Below are positions 1 to 7,452 of a stretch of DNA of 64,000 bases, one piece after another. The notes beneath the pieces were generated by a model. The model was given only the letters and a program-made list of their open reading frames with translations, was not told the origin of the DNA and made no database searches. The stretch lies in NCBI GenBank assembly GCA_963786805.1, contig CAWBAK010000002.1, forward strand, positions 62,001 through 126,000. Reading direction: 5' to 3'. The number at the start of each line of letters is the position of its first letter. Position 1 is the stretch's first letter. This DNA is from CALGFI01 sp963786805. Lineage in GTDB: Bacteria; Actinomycetota; UBA4738; HRBIN12. A program made the translations under genes and the position numbers.

Positions 1-39
1 CGCCTCGGGATCGACCCGCGTGAACGGCAGCTCGGTCAC
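1..39 (-). CDS. Possible start of a gene running off the left edge
   Basis: A GTG at 37-39 overlaps the stop codon of the VOC gene in a GTGA arrangement. It opens a frame (V-T-E-L-P-F-T-R-V-D-P-E-A) that stays open to the window edge. Stop/start overlaps of this kind are common here, so a co-transcribed downstream gene is plausible. Only 13 codons are visible and no function can be assigned. Confidence 0.3.
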   Translation of the reverse strand, partial: MTELPFTRVDPEA

Positions 40-408
40 GCCGGCTCGACGAGCTCGAGTCGATTGCCGAACGGATCGCGGACGTGGAACCGGCGGTAGC
101 CCTCGAGCTGAACGTCCTCGTCCAGGCGGTACCCGGCGGCGTCCAGCCTTCTCGCGGAGCTCGTCGAGGCCGTTCACCAGGAACGCCGGGTGCGCCTTCC
201 GAGCCGGCGAGAAGCCCTCGCGCTCGACGCCGAGGTGGAGCTCGAGCGATCCGGAGCGGAACCACAGTCCCCCGCGTGGCGCGAGCTCGCTCGGCTTGGG
301 GACCTCGGGCAGACCGAGGAGCTCGCCGTAGAACATGCGCCCCGCCTCTTCTTCGCCGGCGGGCATCGCCAGCTGGATGTGGTGGATCGCGGTGAGCTCG
401 TACGCCAT
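36..408 (-). CDS. VOC (glyoxalase/bleomycin-resistance fold) family protein, frameshifted
   Basis: The ATG at 406-408 opens a frame beginning MAYELTAIHHIQLAMPAG, typical of a VOC N-terminus with an early metal-ligand-type histidine. It continues through FYGELLGLPEVPKP and SLELHLGVE to residue 87. The expected C-terminal half (LDAAGYRLDEDVQLEG, then DPFGNRLELVEPA and stop at 36-38) sits in the next frame. Removing one C from the CC at 147-148 restores a normal VOC protein of about 123 residues. The 373-bp span equals 3n+1, as a single inserted base predicts. The substrate is unknown: such proteins include glyoxalase-like enzymes, dioxygenases and antibiotic-binding proteins. The frameshift may be a sequence error, because four other genes here carry the same kind of lesion. 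Confidence 0.7.
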
Positions 409-485
409 CGTCGCGCGGAGCCTACCGAACGGCGCCGACCGGAGCGAAAGCCCCGGCCGGCATCCCCGTTCCGTTCGGAAGGACC

Positions 486-3248
486 CTACGAGCAGCCGCT
501 CGTCGACCCGCAGCTCGGGCAGACGTAGCAGCTTCCCGCGGGCTGCATCTTCGAGCCGCACGAGTAGCAGAGCGGAGCGTCGGCAGCGTGCGCCTCGGGC
601 TTGGGCTGCAGGTCGATCGGCTGCGGCGGCGGCAAGGGCGCCTCGGCCTTGACCGCCTCGACGACGGCCTCCACCGTGGTGCCGAGCTTCTCCGCGGCCT
701 CGGCGGCCACCGTCGCCTTGCGCTCGTCGATCGAGCGGATCCCGAGCGCCTCCCGCTGCTCGATCGGCAGGTAATCGAGCGCCAGCCGACGGAACACGTA
801 GTCCACGAGCGAGGTGGCGAAGCGGATGTCCGCGTCGTTCGTCATCCCGCTCGGCTCGAACTTCATGTTGATGAACTTCGAGACGAAGGCCTCGAGCGGA
901 ACCCCATACTGAAGTCCGAGCGAGACCGCGATGGCGAACGCATCCATCACGCCTGCGAGCGTCGAGCCCTGCTTCGAGGTCTTCAGGAAGATCTCGCCGA
1001 GGCCGTCGTCCGGGTACATGCCGGCGGTGATGTAGCCCTCGGCGTCCCCGACCTGGAACGAGCGCGTCGTCGAGGGCCGGACCGAGGGCAACCGCTTGCG
1101 GACGGGCTTGGCGAGCTCGGCCGGCTCGGGCACCGCCGCGGCCGTCTTCTTCTTGTCGGCCGACAGCGGCTGCGCCACCTTGCAGTTGTCGCGGTAGATC
1201 GCGACCGCCTTCAGGCCGAGCTTCCAGGACTCGATGAAGAGCTGCTCGACCTCCTCGACCGTGACGTGCTCGGGCATGTTCACGGTCTTGCTGATCGCGC
1301 CGGAGATGAACGGCTGTGCCGCCGCCATCATCCGGACGTGGCCCATGTAGTGGATCGGCTCGGCGCCCATCGCCGTGTCGAACACCGCGTAGTGCTCCTG
1401 CTTGAGGTGCGGCGCATCGGCGACGGAGTTGTGCTCGGCGATGTAGCCGACCACGTCCTCGACCTGCGCCTGGTCGTAGCCCAGGCGGTCGAGCGCGCGG
1501 GGCACCGTCTGGTTCACGAACTGCATCGTGCCGCCGCCGACGAGCTTCTTCGTCTTGACGAGCGCGAGCTCGGGCTCGATGCCGGTGGTGTCGCAGTCCA
1601 TCATCAGGCCGATCGTGCCGGTCGGAGCGAGCACGGTTGCCTGCGCGTTGCGGTAGCCGTGCTTGGCCCCGAACGCGATCGCGTCGTCCCAGGATTGCTT
1701 GGCCGCCGACAGGAGCGCCTCGGGCACGTGCTCGCCGTCGATCTCGTCCGCCGCCGCCCGGTGCTTGCGCATGACGCGGAGCATCGCGTCCGCGTTCGGC
1801 TCGTAGCCCTCGAACGGGCCCGTCACCTCCGCGATGCGCGCGCTCGTCCGGTACGCCTGGCCGGTCATCAGCGCGGTGATCGCCCCGGCCCACGACCGCC
1901 CGGCGTCCGAGTCGTACGGCAGGCCGCGGGCCATCAGGAGCGCGCCGAGGTTCGCGTAGCCCAGGCCGAGCTGGCGGAACGCCCGCGCGTTCGTCCCGAT
2001 CTTCTCGGTCGGGTAATCCGAGTTGCCGACGAGGATCTCCTGCGCCGTGAACATCACGTCCACGGCCTTGCGGAACGCCTTCACGTCGAAGGTCCCGGCG
2101 TCGTCGACGAACTTCATCAGATTGAGCGACGCGAGGTTGCACGCGCTGTTGTCCAGGTGCATGTACTCCGAGCACGGGTTGCTCGCGTTGATCCGTCCCG
2201 TTGCCGGACAGGTGTGCCAGTCGTTGATCGTCGTGTCGTACTGCATGCCCGGGTCGGCGCACTCCCAGGCGGCATCCGCGATCTCGCGCATGAGGTCGCG
2301 GGCCCGAAGGGTGTTCGTCGCGTAGTCGCCGGTCACCGCCTTGAGCTTCCAGTCCTGATCGGCCTCGTACGCCTTCATGAACTCGTCGGTCACGCGAACC
2401 GAGTTGTTCGCGTTCTGGTACTGGATCGAGTAGCTGTCCTTGCCGTCCAGGTCCATGTCGAAGCCGAAGTCGCGAAGCGCGCGGGCCTTCCGCTCCTCGA
2501 CCGCCTTGCACCAGATGAAGTCCTGAACGTCGGGGTGGTCGACGTTCAGGATGACCATCTTGGCGGCGCGGCGTGTCTTGCCCCCGGACTTGATCGTGCC
2601 GGCGCTCGCATCCGCGCCACGCATGAAGCTGACCGGTCCCGAGGCCGTGCCGCCGCCCGCGAGCGGCTCCTTGCTGGAGCGGATCTTGCTGAGGTTGATC
2701 CCGGAGCCCGATCCGCCCTTGAAGATCGTCCCCTCCTCCACGTACCAGTTCAGGATCGAGGACATGCGGTCGTCGACGTCCAGGATGAAACATGCCGAAC
2801 ACTGCTGCGGCGTGTCGGGAACGCCCACGTTGAACCACACCGGCGAGTTGAACGCTGCCTTCTGGTTCACGAGCAGATGGCTGAGCTCTTCCGAGAACAC
2901 CCGGGCGTCGTCCTCGCTCGCGAAGTACGCGTCCTTCCTGCCCCAGTTCGTGATCGAATCGACGATCCGACCCACGAGGTGACGGACGCTCCATTCGCGC
3001 TGCGGCGTTCCGAGATGACCGCGGAAGTACTTCTGGGACACGATGTTCGTGGCGTTCTGCGACCAGGTGACGGGGAACTCCACCTCGCGCTGCTCGAACG
3101 CGTTGCCGCCCTCCTTGTAGTTCGGGATCACGGCATCGCGAAGCTCCCATTCGATCTGCTCGAACGGGTGCACGCCTTCTTCGGTGAAGTACCGCTTGAA
3201 CGTCAGGCCATCACGGATGACCTGGACGTCCCCCTCCTTGGTCGCCAC
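486..3248 (-). CDS. nrdJ: Adenosylcobalamin-dependent (class II) ribonucleoside-diphosphate reductase
   Basis: Reduces ribonucleotides to deoxyribonucleotides in the cytosol, using adenosylcobalamin to make the thiyl radical, so it needs no oxygen. The 920-aa protein has the class II active-site signature N-P-C-S-E at residues 357-361, with Cys359 as the predicted thiyl residue. Cys153 (in QCSACF) and Cys370 (in DNSACNL) would be the redox pair. The C-terminus (893-920) carries CYSC, CYVCPSC and a terminal GCS, the zinc-ribbon-like tail that reduces the active site. It lies downstream of nrdR on the same strand. Two NrdR-type boxes occupy the 175-bp gap, so NrdR repression is very likely. A cobalamin adenosyltransferase lies at 24.9 kb. 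No class I reductase genes are in view. Confidence 0.97.
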   Translation of the reverse strand: MATKEGDVQVIRDGLTFKRYFTEEGVHPFEQIEWELRDAVIPNYKEGGNAFEQREVEFPVTWSQNATNIVSQKYFRGHLGTPQREWSVRHLVGRIVDSITNWGRKDAYFASEDDARVFSEELSHLLVNQKAAFNSPVWFNVGVPDTPQQCSACFILDVDDRMSSILNWYVEEGTIFKGGSGSGINLSKIRSSKEPLAGGGTASGPVSFMRGADASAGTIKSGGKTRRAAKMVILNVDHPDVQDFIWCKAVEERKARALRDFGFDMDLDGKDSYSIQYQNANNSVRVTDEFMKAYEADQDWKLKAVTGDYATNTLRARDLMREIADAAWECADPGMQYDTTINDWHTCPATGRINASNPCSEYMHLDNSACNLASLNLMKFVDDAGTFDVKAFRKAVDVMFTAQEILVGNSDYPTEKIGTNARAFRQLGLGYANLGALLMARGLPYDSDAGRSWAGAITALMTGQAYRTSARIAEVTGPFEGYEPNADAMLRVMRKHRAAADEIDGEHVPEALLSAAKQSWDDAIAFGAKHGYRNAQATVLAPTGTIGLMMDCDTTGIEPELALVKTKKLVGGGTMQFVNQTVPRALDRLGYDQAQVEDVVGYIAEHNSVADAPHLKQEHYAVFDTAMGAEPIHYMGHVRMMAAAQPFISGAISKTVNMPEHVTVEEVEQLFIESWKLGLKAVAIYRDNCKVAQPLSADKKKTAAAVPEPAELAKPVRKRLPSVRPSTTRSFQVGDAEGYITAGMYPDDGLGEIFLKTSKQGSTLAGVMDAFAIAVSLGLQYGVPLEAFVSKFINMKFEPSGMTNDADIRFATSLVDYVFRRLALDYLPIEQREALGIRSIDERKATVAAEAAEKLGTTVEAVVEAVKAEAPLPPPQPIDLQPKPEAHAADAPLCYSCGSKMQPAGSCYVCPSCGSTSGCS

Positions 3249-3374
3249 GGGTGCCCCCTTCCATCTGACTTCCGGCAGGCCTTCCGGCCGGTTTCCAACA
3301 GGTGGGGAAGAACGTGTGGATAACTACAGGCTTGTGATTCAACACCTCGGAGCCGTCGGCGTCAAGACCACTTA

Positions 3375-3390
3375 CCAGGATATCTAGCGG
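3375..3390 (-). promoter_or_regulatory. NrdR box 2 upstream of nrdJ
   Basis: The minus-strand 16-mer CCGCTAGATATCCTGG matches the NrdR consensus (acaCwAtATaTwGtgt) at about 10 of 16 positions. It shares 12 of 16 bases with the box 32 bp away. It lies between the nrdR stop and the nrdJ start. Confidence 0.65.
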
Positions 3391-3406
3391 TCGCGCTCAT
3401 CGTCGA

Positions 3407-3422
3407 CCACTACATATAGCGG
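3407..3422 (-). promoter_or_regulatory. NrdR box 1 upstream of nrdJ
   Basis: The minus-strand 16-mer CCGCTATATGTAGTGG matches the NrdR consensus at 12 of 16 positions, including the CTATATgTAGTG core. It starts exactly 32 bp, about three helical turns, from the second box. That is the pairing known for NrdR sites. It sits two bases past the nrdR stop codon, so nrdJ probably has its own NrdR-controlled promoter here. Confidence 0.72.
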
Positions 3423-3423
3423 T

Positions 3424-3906
3424 TTAGCGAGCTCGGCGTTTCGCGGCCTCTTTCGGGACCAGCGCCCCGAGCTCGCGCTCGAAGTCGCCGAGCTCCTGGA
3501 AGTCCTTGTAGACGCTCGCGAACCGCACGTACGCGACGTGGTCGAGCTTCTGCAGCCCCTGGAGCACCTCGAGGCCGACCTGTTGGGACGTGATCTCGGG
3601 GCCCTTGCGCCGCAGGCGCTCCTCGACCCGGGTCGCCAGACGCTCCACCTGCTCATCGGTGACCGGGCGGTTCGCCAGCGCCTTGTCGATCCCGGCGACC
3701 ATCTTCTGGCGGTCCCAGGGCTCTCGCGTGTCGTCGCGTTTCACGACGATCAGGCCGGCCCCTTCCACCCGCTCGTACGTGGTGAACCTCCGGCCGCACG
3801 AAAGGCATTGGCGCCTCCGCCGGATCGCCTCCTCGCGCTCGGCGGGGCGCGAGTCCACGACCTTGTCCTCCGCGTGACCGCACCACGGACATCGCACGGG
3901 CTTCAC
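3424..3906 (-). CDS. nrdR: Transcriptional repressor NrdR
   Basis: Nucleotide-sensing repressor of ribonucleotide reductase genes. The 160-aa protein has an N-terminal zinc ribbon (CPWC at 6-9, CLSC at 34-37) followed by the DNA-contacting run RRFTTYERVE. An ATP-cone spans about residues 49-139, which binds ATP or dATP and links DNA binding to the nucleotide pool. Length and domain order are those of the family. It is immediately upstream of nrdJ, with matching boxes between. The order nrdR - LysM gene - lexA is the one found in mycobacteria. Confidence 0.97.
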   Translation of the reverse strand: MKPVRCPWCGHAEDKVVDSRPAEREEAIRRRRQCLSCGRRFTTYERVEGAGLIVVKRDDTREPWDRQKMVAGIDKALANRPVTDEQVERLATRVEERLRRKGPEITSQQVGLEVLQGLQKLDHVAYVRFASVYKDFQELGDFERELGALVPKEAAKRRAR

Positions 3907-3954
3907 CCCAACATGTAGTAGCCGAGCGCACGGTACGAGCGAGATGTTGGCCCG

Positions 3955-4275
3955 TCAACCGGCGGACGGGACGAGCAGGGTCTGACCGGGAACGATCGCT
4001 CCCGGATCCACGTGGTTCGCCGCCGCGATGGCGTCCACCAGCGGTCGAGGGTCCTCTCCAGGAGCGACGCCCCGGGCGATCGACCAGAGCGTGTCGCCCT
4101 CGCGGACGACGTAGCTGGAGCGCGAGGCGAGCCCGGGGCCTTGGTCCCCCGCGACGATGCGCCCCAGTGGCCCTGCCCAGACTCCGGCGACGAGCGCCAC
4201 CGAGAGGGTCGCCGCCAACCGGCGTCTCCTCCGGTACGGGGTCCTGGAAGGTGCTCGAACGCCCGTTCGGGTCAT
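3955..4275 (-). CDS. LexA-controlled LysM protein, likely SOS cell-division suppressor
   Basis: A 106-aa single-pass protein. It has a basic N-terminus (PYRRRRRLAA), a hydrophobic anchor at about residues 19-40, and one LysM peptidoglycan-binding domain at about 55-103 (YVVREGDTLWSIA to PGQTLLVP). Its position between nrdR and a divergent lexA matches Rv2719c of Mycobacterium tuberculosis. It also matches the location logic of B. subtilis YneA and corynebacterial DivS, which are SOS-induced wall or division proteins. Its promoter encloses one LexA box and a second overlaps codons 3-7. The -10 hexamer ends six bases before the ATG, so the transcript is probably leaderless. The role in halting division is inferred from these homologues. 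Confidence 0.85.
   Translation of the reverse strand: MTRTGVRAPSRTPYRRRRRLAATLSVALVAGVWAGPLGRIVAGDQGPGLASRSSYVVREGDTLWSIARGVAPGEDPRPLVDAIAAANHVDPGAIVPGQTLLVPSAG
4256..4269. promoter_or_regulatory. LexA (SOS) box a
   Basis: CGAACGCCCGTTCG is a perfect match to the GAAC-N4-GTTC LexA site of Gram-positive bacteria. It overlaps the first codons of the LysM gene, just downstream of its likely start point, where a bound repressor would block elongation. Confidence 0.8.
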
Positions 4276-4281
4276 GTTCCC

Positions 4282-4309
4282 ACCCTATCGAACGCCTGTT
4301 CGGAGTCAA
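4282..4309 (-). promoter_or_regulatory. Promoter of the LysM gene
   Basis: On the minus strand TTGACT (4304-4309) and TAGGGT (4282-4287) are separated by 16 bp, and LexA box b fills the spacer. The -10 ends six bases before the ATG, implying a leaderless mRNA. The recA promoter has the same layout. Confidence 0.65.
4289..4302. promoter_or_regulatory. LexA (SOS) box b
   Basis: CGAACGCCTGTTCG is a perfect GAAC-N4-GTTC site lying between the -35 and -10 of the LysM gene promoter, in the divergent lexA/LysM interval. Binding here would block that promoter directly. Confidence 0.88.
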
Positions 4310-4318
4310 GCCCGGAAC

Positions 4319-4332
4319 CGAACATATGTTTG
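4319..4332. promoter_or_regulatory. LexA (SOS) box c
   Basis: CGAACATATGTTTG matches GAAC-N4-GTTC with one mismatch in the last half-site. It overlaps the -35 hexamer of the proposed lexA promoter, fitting autorepression. It is 30 bp from box b, so cooperative binding across the divergent region is possible. Confidence 0.78.
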
Positions 4333-4358
4333 ATTGCCTCCTCGGCGCGTGCTAGGTT
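4330..4358 (+). promoter_or_regulatory. lexA promoter
   Basis: TTGATT (4330-4335) and TAGGTT (4353-4358) are separated by 17 bp upstream of lexA. The -35 overlaps LexA box c. Transcription would start near 4365, just before the AGGAGGGGG ribosome binding site. Confidence 0.55.
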
Positions 4359-4385
4359 CCCCGGAGCCTAGGAGGGGGCACCGAC

Positions 4386-5000
4386 ATGGCACAGGCCGAG
4401 CTCACACCGCGACAGCGCCGCATCTTGGATTTCATCTCGGGGACCGTTCGTGAGCAGGGGTATCCCCCCACCGTTCGCGAGATCGGCGAGGCGGTCGGCC
4501 TCACCTCCTCCTCGAGCGTCCACGCGCAGCTCGCGAACCTGGAACGCCGTGGCCTGCTCCACAAGGACGCCACGAAGCCCCGCGCGATGACCTTGTCCGA
4601 GCCGAAGATGGACGGCGTCGTGGTGCCGATCCTCGGCAAGGTCGCGGCCGGCGCACCGACCCTCGCCGACGAGCACGTCGAGGACTACCTCACCGTTCCC
4701 ACGTCATTCGCCGGGAGCGGCGAGCTCTTCGCCCTGAAGGTCGAGGGCGACTCGATGGTGGGCGCCGGGATCCTCGACGGCGACGTGGTGGTCGTGCAGA
4801 GCCAGTCCGACGCGGCCAGCGGCGACATCGTGGTGGCGCTCCTGCCGGGGCCGGCGGAGCCCGAGGCCACCGTCAAACGGCTCAAGCGCGAGCGGAACCG
4901 CGTCATGCTCGTCCCGGAGAACCCCCGGCTCGAGCCCTTCGAGATGGACCCCGAGGGCCGCATCCTCGGCACGGTGGTGACCGTCCTGCGCAGGCTCTAG
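4386..5000 (+). CDS. lexA: SOS repressor LexA
   Basis: Represses DNA-damage genes and cleaves itself when stimulated by RecA filaments. The 204-aa protein has a winged-helix DNA-binding domain (1-70, LTPRQRRILDFI to GLTSSSSVHAQLANLE) and an S24 peptidase domain. The cleavage bond is Ala88-Gly89 in VAAGAP, the nucleophile is Ser123 in GDSM, and the general base is Lys164 in VKRLKR. An AGGAGGGGG ribosome binding site precedes the ATG. Divergently placed LexA boxes show autoregulation together with the LysM gene. The SIS gene follows 31 bp downstream and may be co-transcribed. Confidence 0.98.
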   Translation: MAQAELTPRQRRILDFISGTVREQGYPPTVREIGEAVGLTSSSSVHAQLANLERRGLLHKDATKPRAMTLSEPKMDGVVVPILGKVAAGAPTLADEHVEDYLTVPTSFAGSGELFALKVEGDSMVGAGILDGDVVVVQSQSDAASGDIVVALLPGPAEPEATVKRLKRERNRVMLVPENPRLEPFEMDPEGRILGTVVTVLRRL

Positions 5001-5031
5001 GCTCGCGCGAACGACGACCACCGGAGGGTTC

Positions 5032-6030
5032 ATGTCCGACCAGCAAACCTCGACGGCGCTCGAGCGCCAGATCGCATCGCAACCCGAAGAGCTCGAACGC
5101 CTGCTCTTCCAGCCGATCCCCGACGAGACCGTGGAACGCCTACGACAGGCGCACCGGATCTGGGTGGTGGGCACCGGAACCAGCCAGCACGCGGCCGAGC
5201 TCGGCGCGGGGATGCTCCACGAAGCCGGCCGCGCCGCGTACGCGGTGAGCTCGATGCACTTCGTGAACTGGGCGCCGCCGATCGATCCGCACGACGGCGT
5301 GATCCTCATCAGCCACAACGCCGGCACGGAGACGTCGTACGCCGCGGCCGCCTGGGCCGTCGCGTCCAAGGCCGGGGTGCGGATGGTTCCGATCACGCGC
5401 CGCGGTGGAGCGATGCCGGACGCGATCCAAACCGTGGACAAGGAGACGTCGCACACCTTCACGGTGAGCTACACGGCCGTCCTGTTGCTCCTCGCCCGGC
5501 TCGCGAACGAGCTCGGAGCCGAGGCCTTCGACCGCGAGACACTCGTCCGCGTCCCCCACGCGGTGCGCGACGCGATCGCGGATCCGGGAACCACGCAGAT
5601 CGCACCGCCGGAGCGGCTCCTGGTGCTCACCGGCGAGGGTCCCTCGTCGGTCAGCGCGCGCGAGGGAGCGTTGAAGCTCCGCGAGGCCTCTCGGTTCCCG
5701 GCCGAGGGCTACGACGTCGAGGCCCTGCTGCACGGACACGCCGTGCCGCTCGACGCCCGGGACCATCTCGTGCTCCTCACCCCTCCGGACACCGACGGGC
5801 TCATCGACGGCGTCGCGGCTGCGGCGACCGCCGAGGGTGTTCCGGTCACGCGGGTGCACGAGACCTCGGACCTGCCACCGGTCCTTGCCCAGATCCCCCT
5901 CGTCGTCCGGCTGCAGCTGCTGGCGCTCCGGTTCGCGAACGAGCGAGGATTCGATCCCGATCTCGCGATCGAACGCGCGTGGGCCGACGAGGGGCTCTGG
6001 ACGATCGGGTCGCCGGCACCCGCAAACTGA
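5032..6030 (+). CDS. SIS-domain sugar-phosphate isomerase/deaminase-like protein
   Basis: A 332-aa protein resembling the isomerase half of glucosamine-6-phosphate synthase (GlmS) without its glutaminase domain. Two SIS domains are visible. The first runs about 35-165 (RIWVVGTGTSQHAAELGAG, SHNAGTETSY) and the second about 190-330. The second includes EGALKLREASRFPAEGYD and HGHAVPLD, matching the GlmS ALKLKE and HGP regions. Proteins of this type isomerise or deaminate phosphosugars, but the substrate cannot be read from the sequence. It follows lexA closely on the same strand, so it might respond to DNA damage by read-through. It converges on hflX. Confidence 0.85.
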   Translation: MSDQQTSTALERQIASQPEELERLLFQPIPDETVERLRQAHRIWVVGTGTSQHAAELGAGMLHEAGRAAYAVSSMHFVNWAPPIDPHDGVILISHNAGTETSYAAAAWAVASKAGVRMVPITRRGGAMPDAIQTVDKETSHTFTVSYTAVLLLLARLANELGAEAFDRETLVRVPHAVRDAIADPGTTQIAPPERLLVLTGEGPSSVSAREGALKLREASRFPAEGYDVEALLHGHAVPLDARDHLVLLTPPDTDGLIDGVAAAATAEGVPVTRVHETSDLPPVLAQIPLVVRLQLLALRFANERGFDPDLAIERAWADEGLWTIGSPAPAN

Positions 6031-6077
6031 AGGGCCGCCCAGACCCGTCGTGCGGATCCGGCCTCTATCGGCGTCGG

Positions 6078-7424
6078 CTATCCGGCGTCGGCGCGGGCGC
6101 CCTGCTCGAGGCGGAACGGCTGCACGGCCGAGAACTCCCGCTCCCCCACTCGAGCGCGGACGAGCGTTCCGTCCTCGCGAGCGTCCTCGGACAGGACCTC
6201 GGCATCGCGATGCAGCAGCGCGGTTACGTCCTCGCGCCCGTACGGCACCAGGAGCAGCACCTCGATCGGGAACCGTGGCAACGCGGACTCGATCGACACC
6301 ATCAGCTCGTCGAGACCCTCGCCGGTGCGCGCCGAGATCGCGACGGCTGGGCCGTCGATGCGGGCGAGGGCGCGAGCCCGCTCGTGCTCGGACACCCGAT
6401 CCACCTTGTTGAGCGCGACGACCTCCGGGATCCCCGAGGCCCCGATCTCGTGCAGGACCGTCCGCACGGCCTCGATCTGGCGGAGAAGGTCGACCGAGGA
6501 CGCATCGGCGACGTGCAGGATCAACGTCGCGCGGGCGACCTCCTCCAAGGTGGACCGGAACGCCTCGACCAAGTCGTGGGGCAGCTTGCTGACGAAGCCG
6601 ACGGTGTCCGAGAGCGTGGCGGCGCGTCCGCTCGGCAGCTGGATCTTCCGCACGGTGGGATCGAGCGTCGCGAACAGCTGGTTCGCGACCACGACGTCGG
6701 AGCCGGTCAGCGCGTTCATGAGCGTGGACTTGCCGGCGTTCGTGTACCCGGCGATCGCGATCTGCGGCACGCCGGAGCGTTCGCGGCTCGAACGCTTCAC
6801 GTCGCGCGTGCGCGTGAGCTCCTTCAGGTCCTTCCGGAGCTTCGAGATGCGCCGCCGGATGTGCTGGCGGTCGATCTCGAGCTTGGTCTCACCGGGTCCA
6901 CGCCGCGTCCCGATGCCACCGCCCATCCGGCTCATCGCCTCGCCCCAGCCGCGCAGGCGTGGCAACAGGTAGTTGAGCTGTGCGAGCTCGACCTGCGCCT
7001 TGCCCTCGCGGCTGCGCGCGTGCAGCGCGAAGATGTCGAGGATCAGCGCAGTCCGGTCGACCACCTTGACCTTCAGGCGCTCCTCCAGGTTGCGCAGCTG
7101 ACCCGGTGTGAGCTCGTCGTCCAGGATCACGGCCTCGGCGCCGGTGCGGTGCAACGCTTGGTGGACCTCGTCGAGCTTGCCCTTGCCGACGAAGGTCGCG
7201 GGGTTCGGGTCCTGACGCGTTTGAAGGACGCGCGCCACGGGCTCAGCGCCGGCGCTGTCGGCGAGCGCGGCGAGCTCGTCCAGGTCCGACTCCTCCAGAC
7301 CTCGTCCGACGCCGACGAGCACCGCTTTCTCCGTGACGCGAGGACGCCACGTCGCCGCGAGCGGCGACTCGAGCGTGGACGTGTCGTGGGTCCCGCGCGG
7401 CTTCTTCCGGCCGTCCTGCGACAT
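6078..7424 (-). CDS. hflX: GTPase HflX
   Basis: Ribosome-associated GTPase that splits stalled ribosomes under stress. The 448-aa protein has an N-terminal nucleotide-binding-like HflX domain (about 35-215, including the glycine-rich RMGGGIGTRRGPGETKLE). The G domain follows, with Walker A GYTNAGKS at 226-233, DTVGFVSKLP as G3 and NKVD as G4. The ATG at 7422-7424 (MSQDGRKK) was chosen because an earlier in-frame start would overlap the upstream aminotransferase and add a non-conserved arginine-rich leader. It lies 28 bp after dapL on the same strand. Confidence 0.95.
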   Translation of the reverse strand: MSQDGRKKPRGTHDTSTLESPLAATWRPRVTEKAVLVGVGRGLEESDLDELAALADSAGAEPVARVLQTRQDPNPATFVGKGKLDEVHQALHRTGAEAVILDDELTPGQLRNLEERLKVKVVDRTALILDIFALHARSREGKAQVELAQLNYLLPRLRGWGEAMSRMGGGIGTRRGPGETKLEIDRQHIRRRISKLRKDLKELTRTRDVKRSSRERSGVPQIAIAGYTNAGKSTLMNALTGSDVVVANQLFATLDPTVRKIQLPSGRAATLSDTVGFVSKLPHDLVEAFRSTLEEVARATLILHVADASSVDLLRQIEAVRTVLHEIGASGIPEVVALNKVDRVSEHERARALARIDGPAVAISARTGEGLDELMVSIESALPRFPIEVLLLVPYGREDVTALLHRDAEVLSEDAREDGTLVRARVGEREFSAVQPFRLEQGARADAG

Positions 7425-7452
7425 CAGGCGACCGCGGGGCGGCGTCGCGGGT

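Noticed and set aside
588..3323. Very long open frame antisense to nrdJ, with similar ones antisense to ftsK-rnj, infB and trpE
   Set aside because: High GC leaves antisense frames open. The predicted proteins are Arg/Leu/His/Asp-rich, lack family motifs and lie over genes with strong homology.
3249..3423. Cobalamin riboswitch before nrdJ
   Set aside because: The interval is only 175 bp, is largely used by the NrdR boxes, and shows no B12-box-like consensus.
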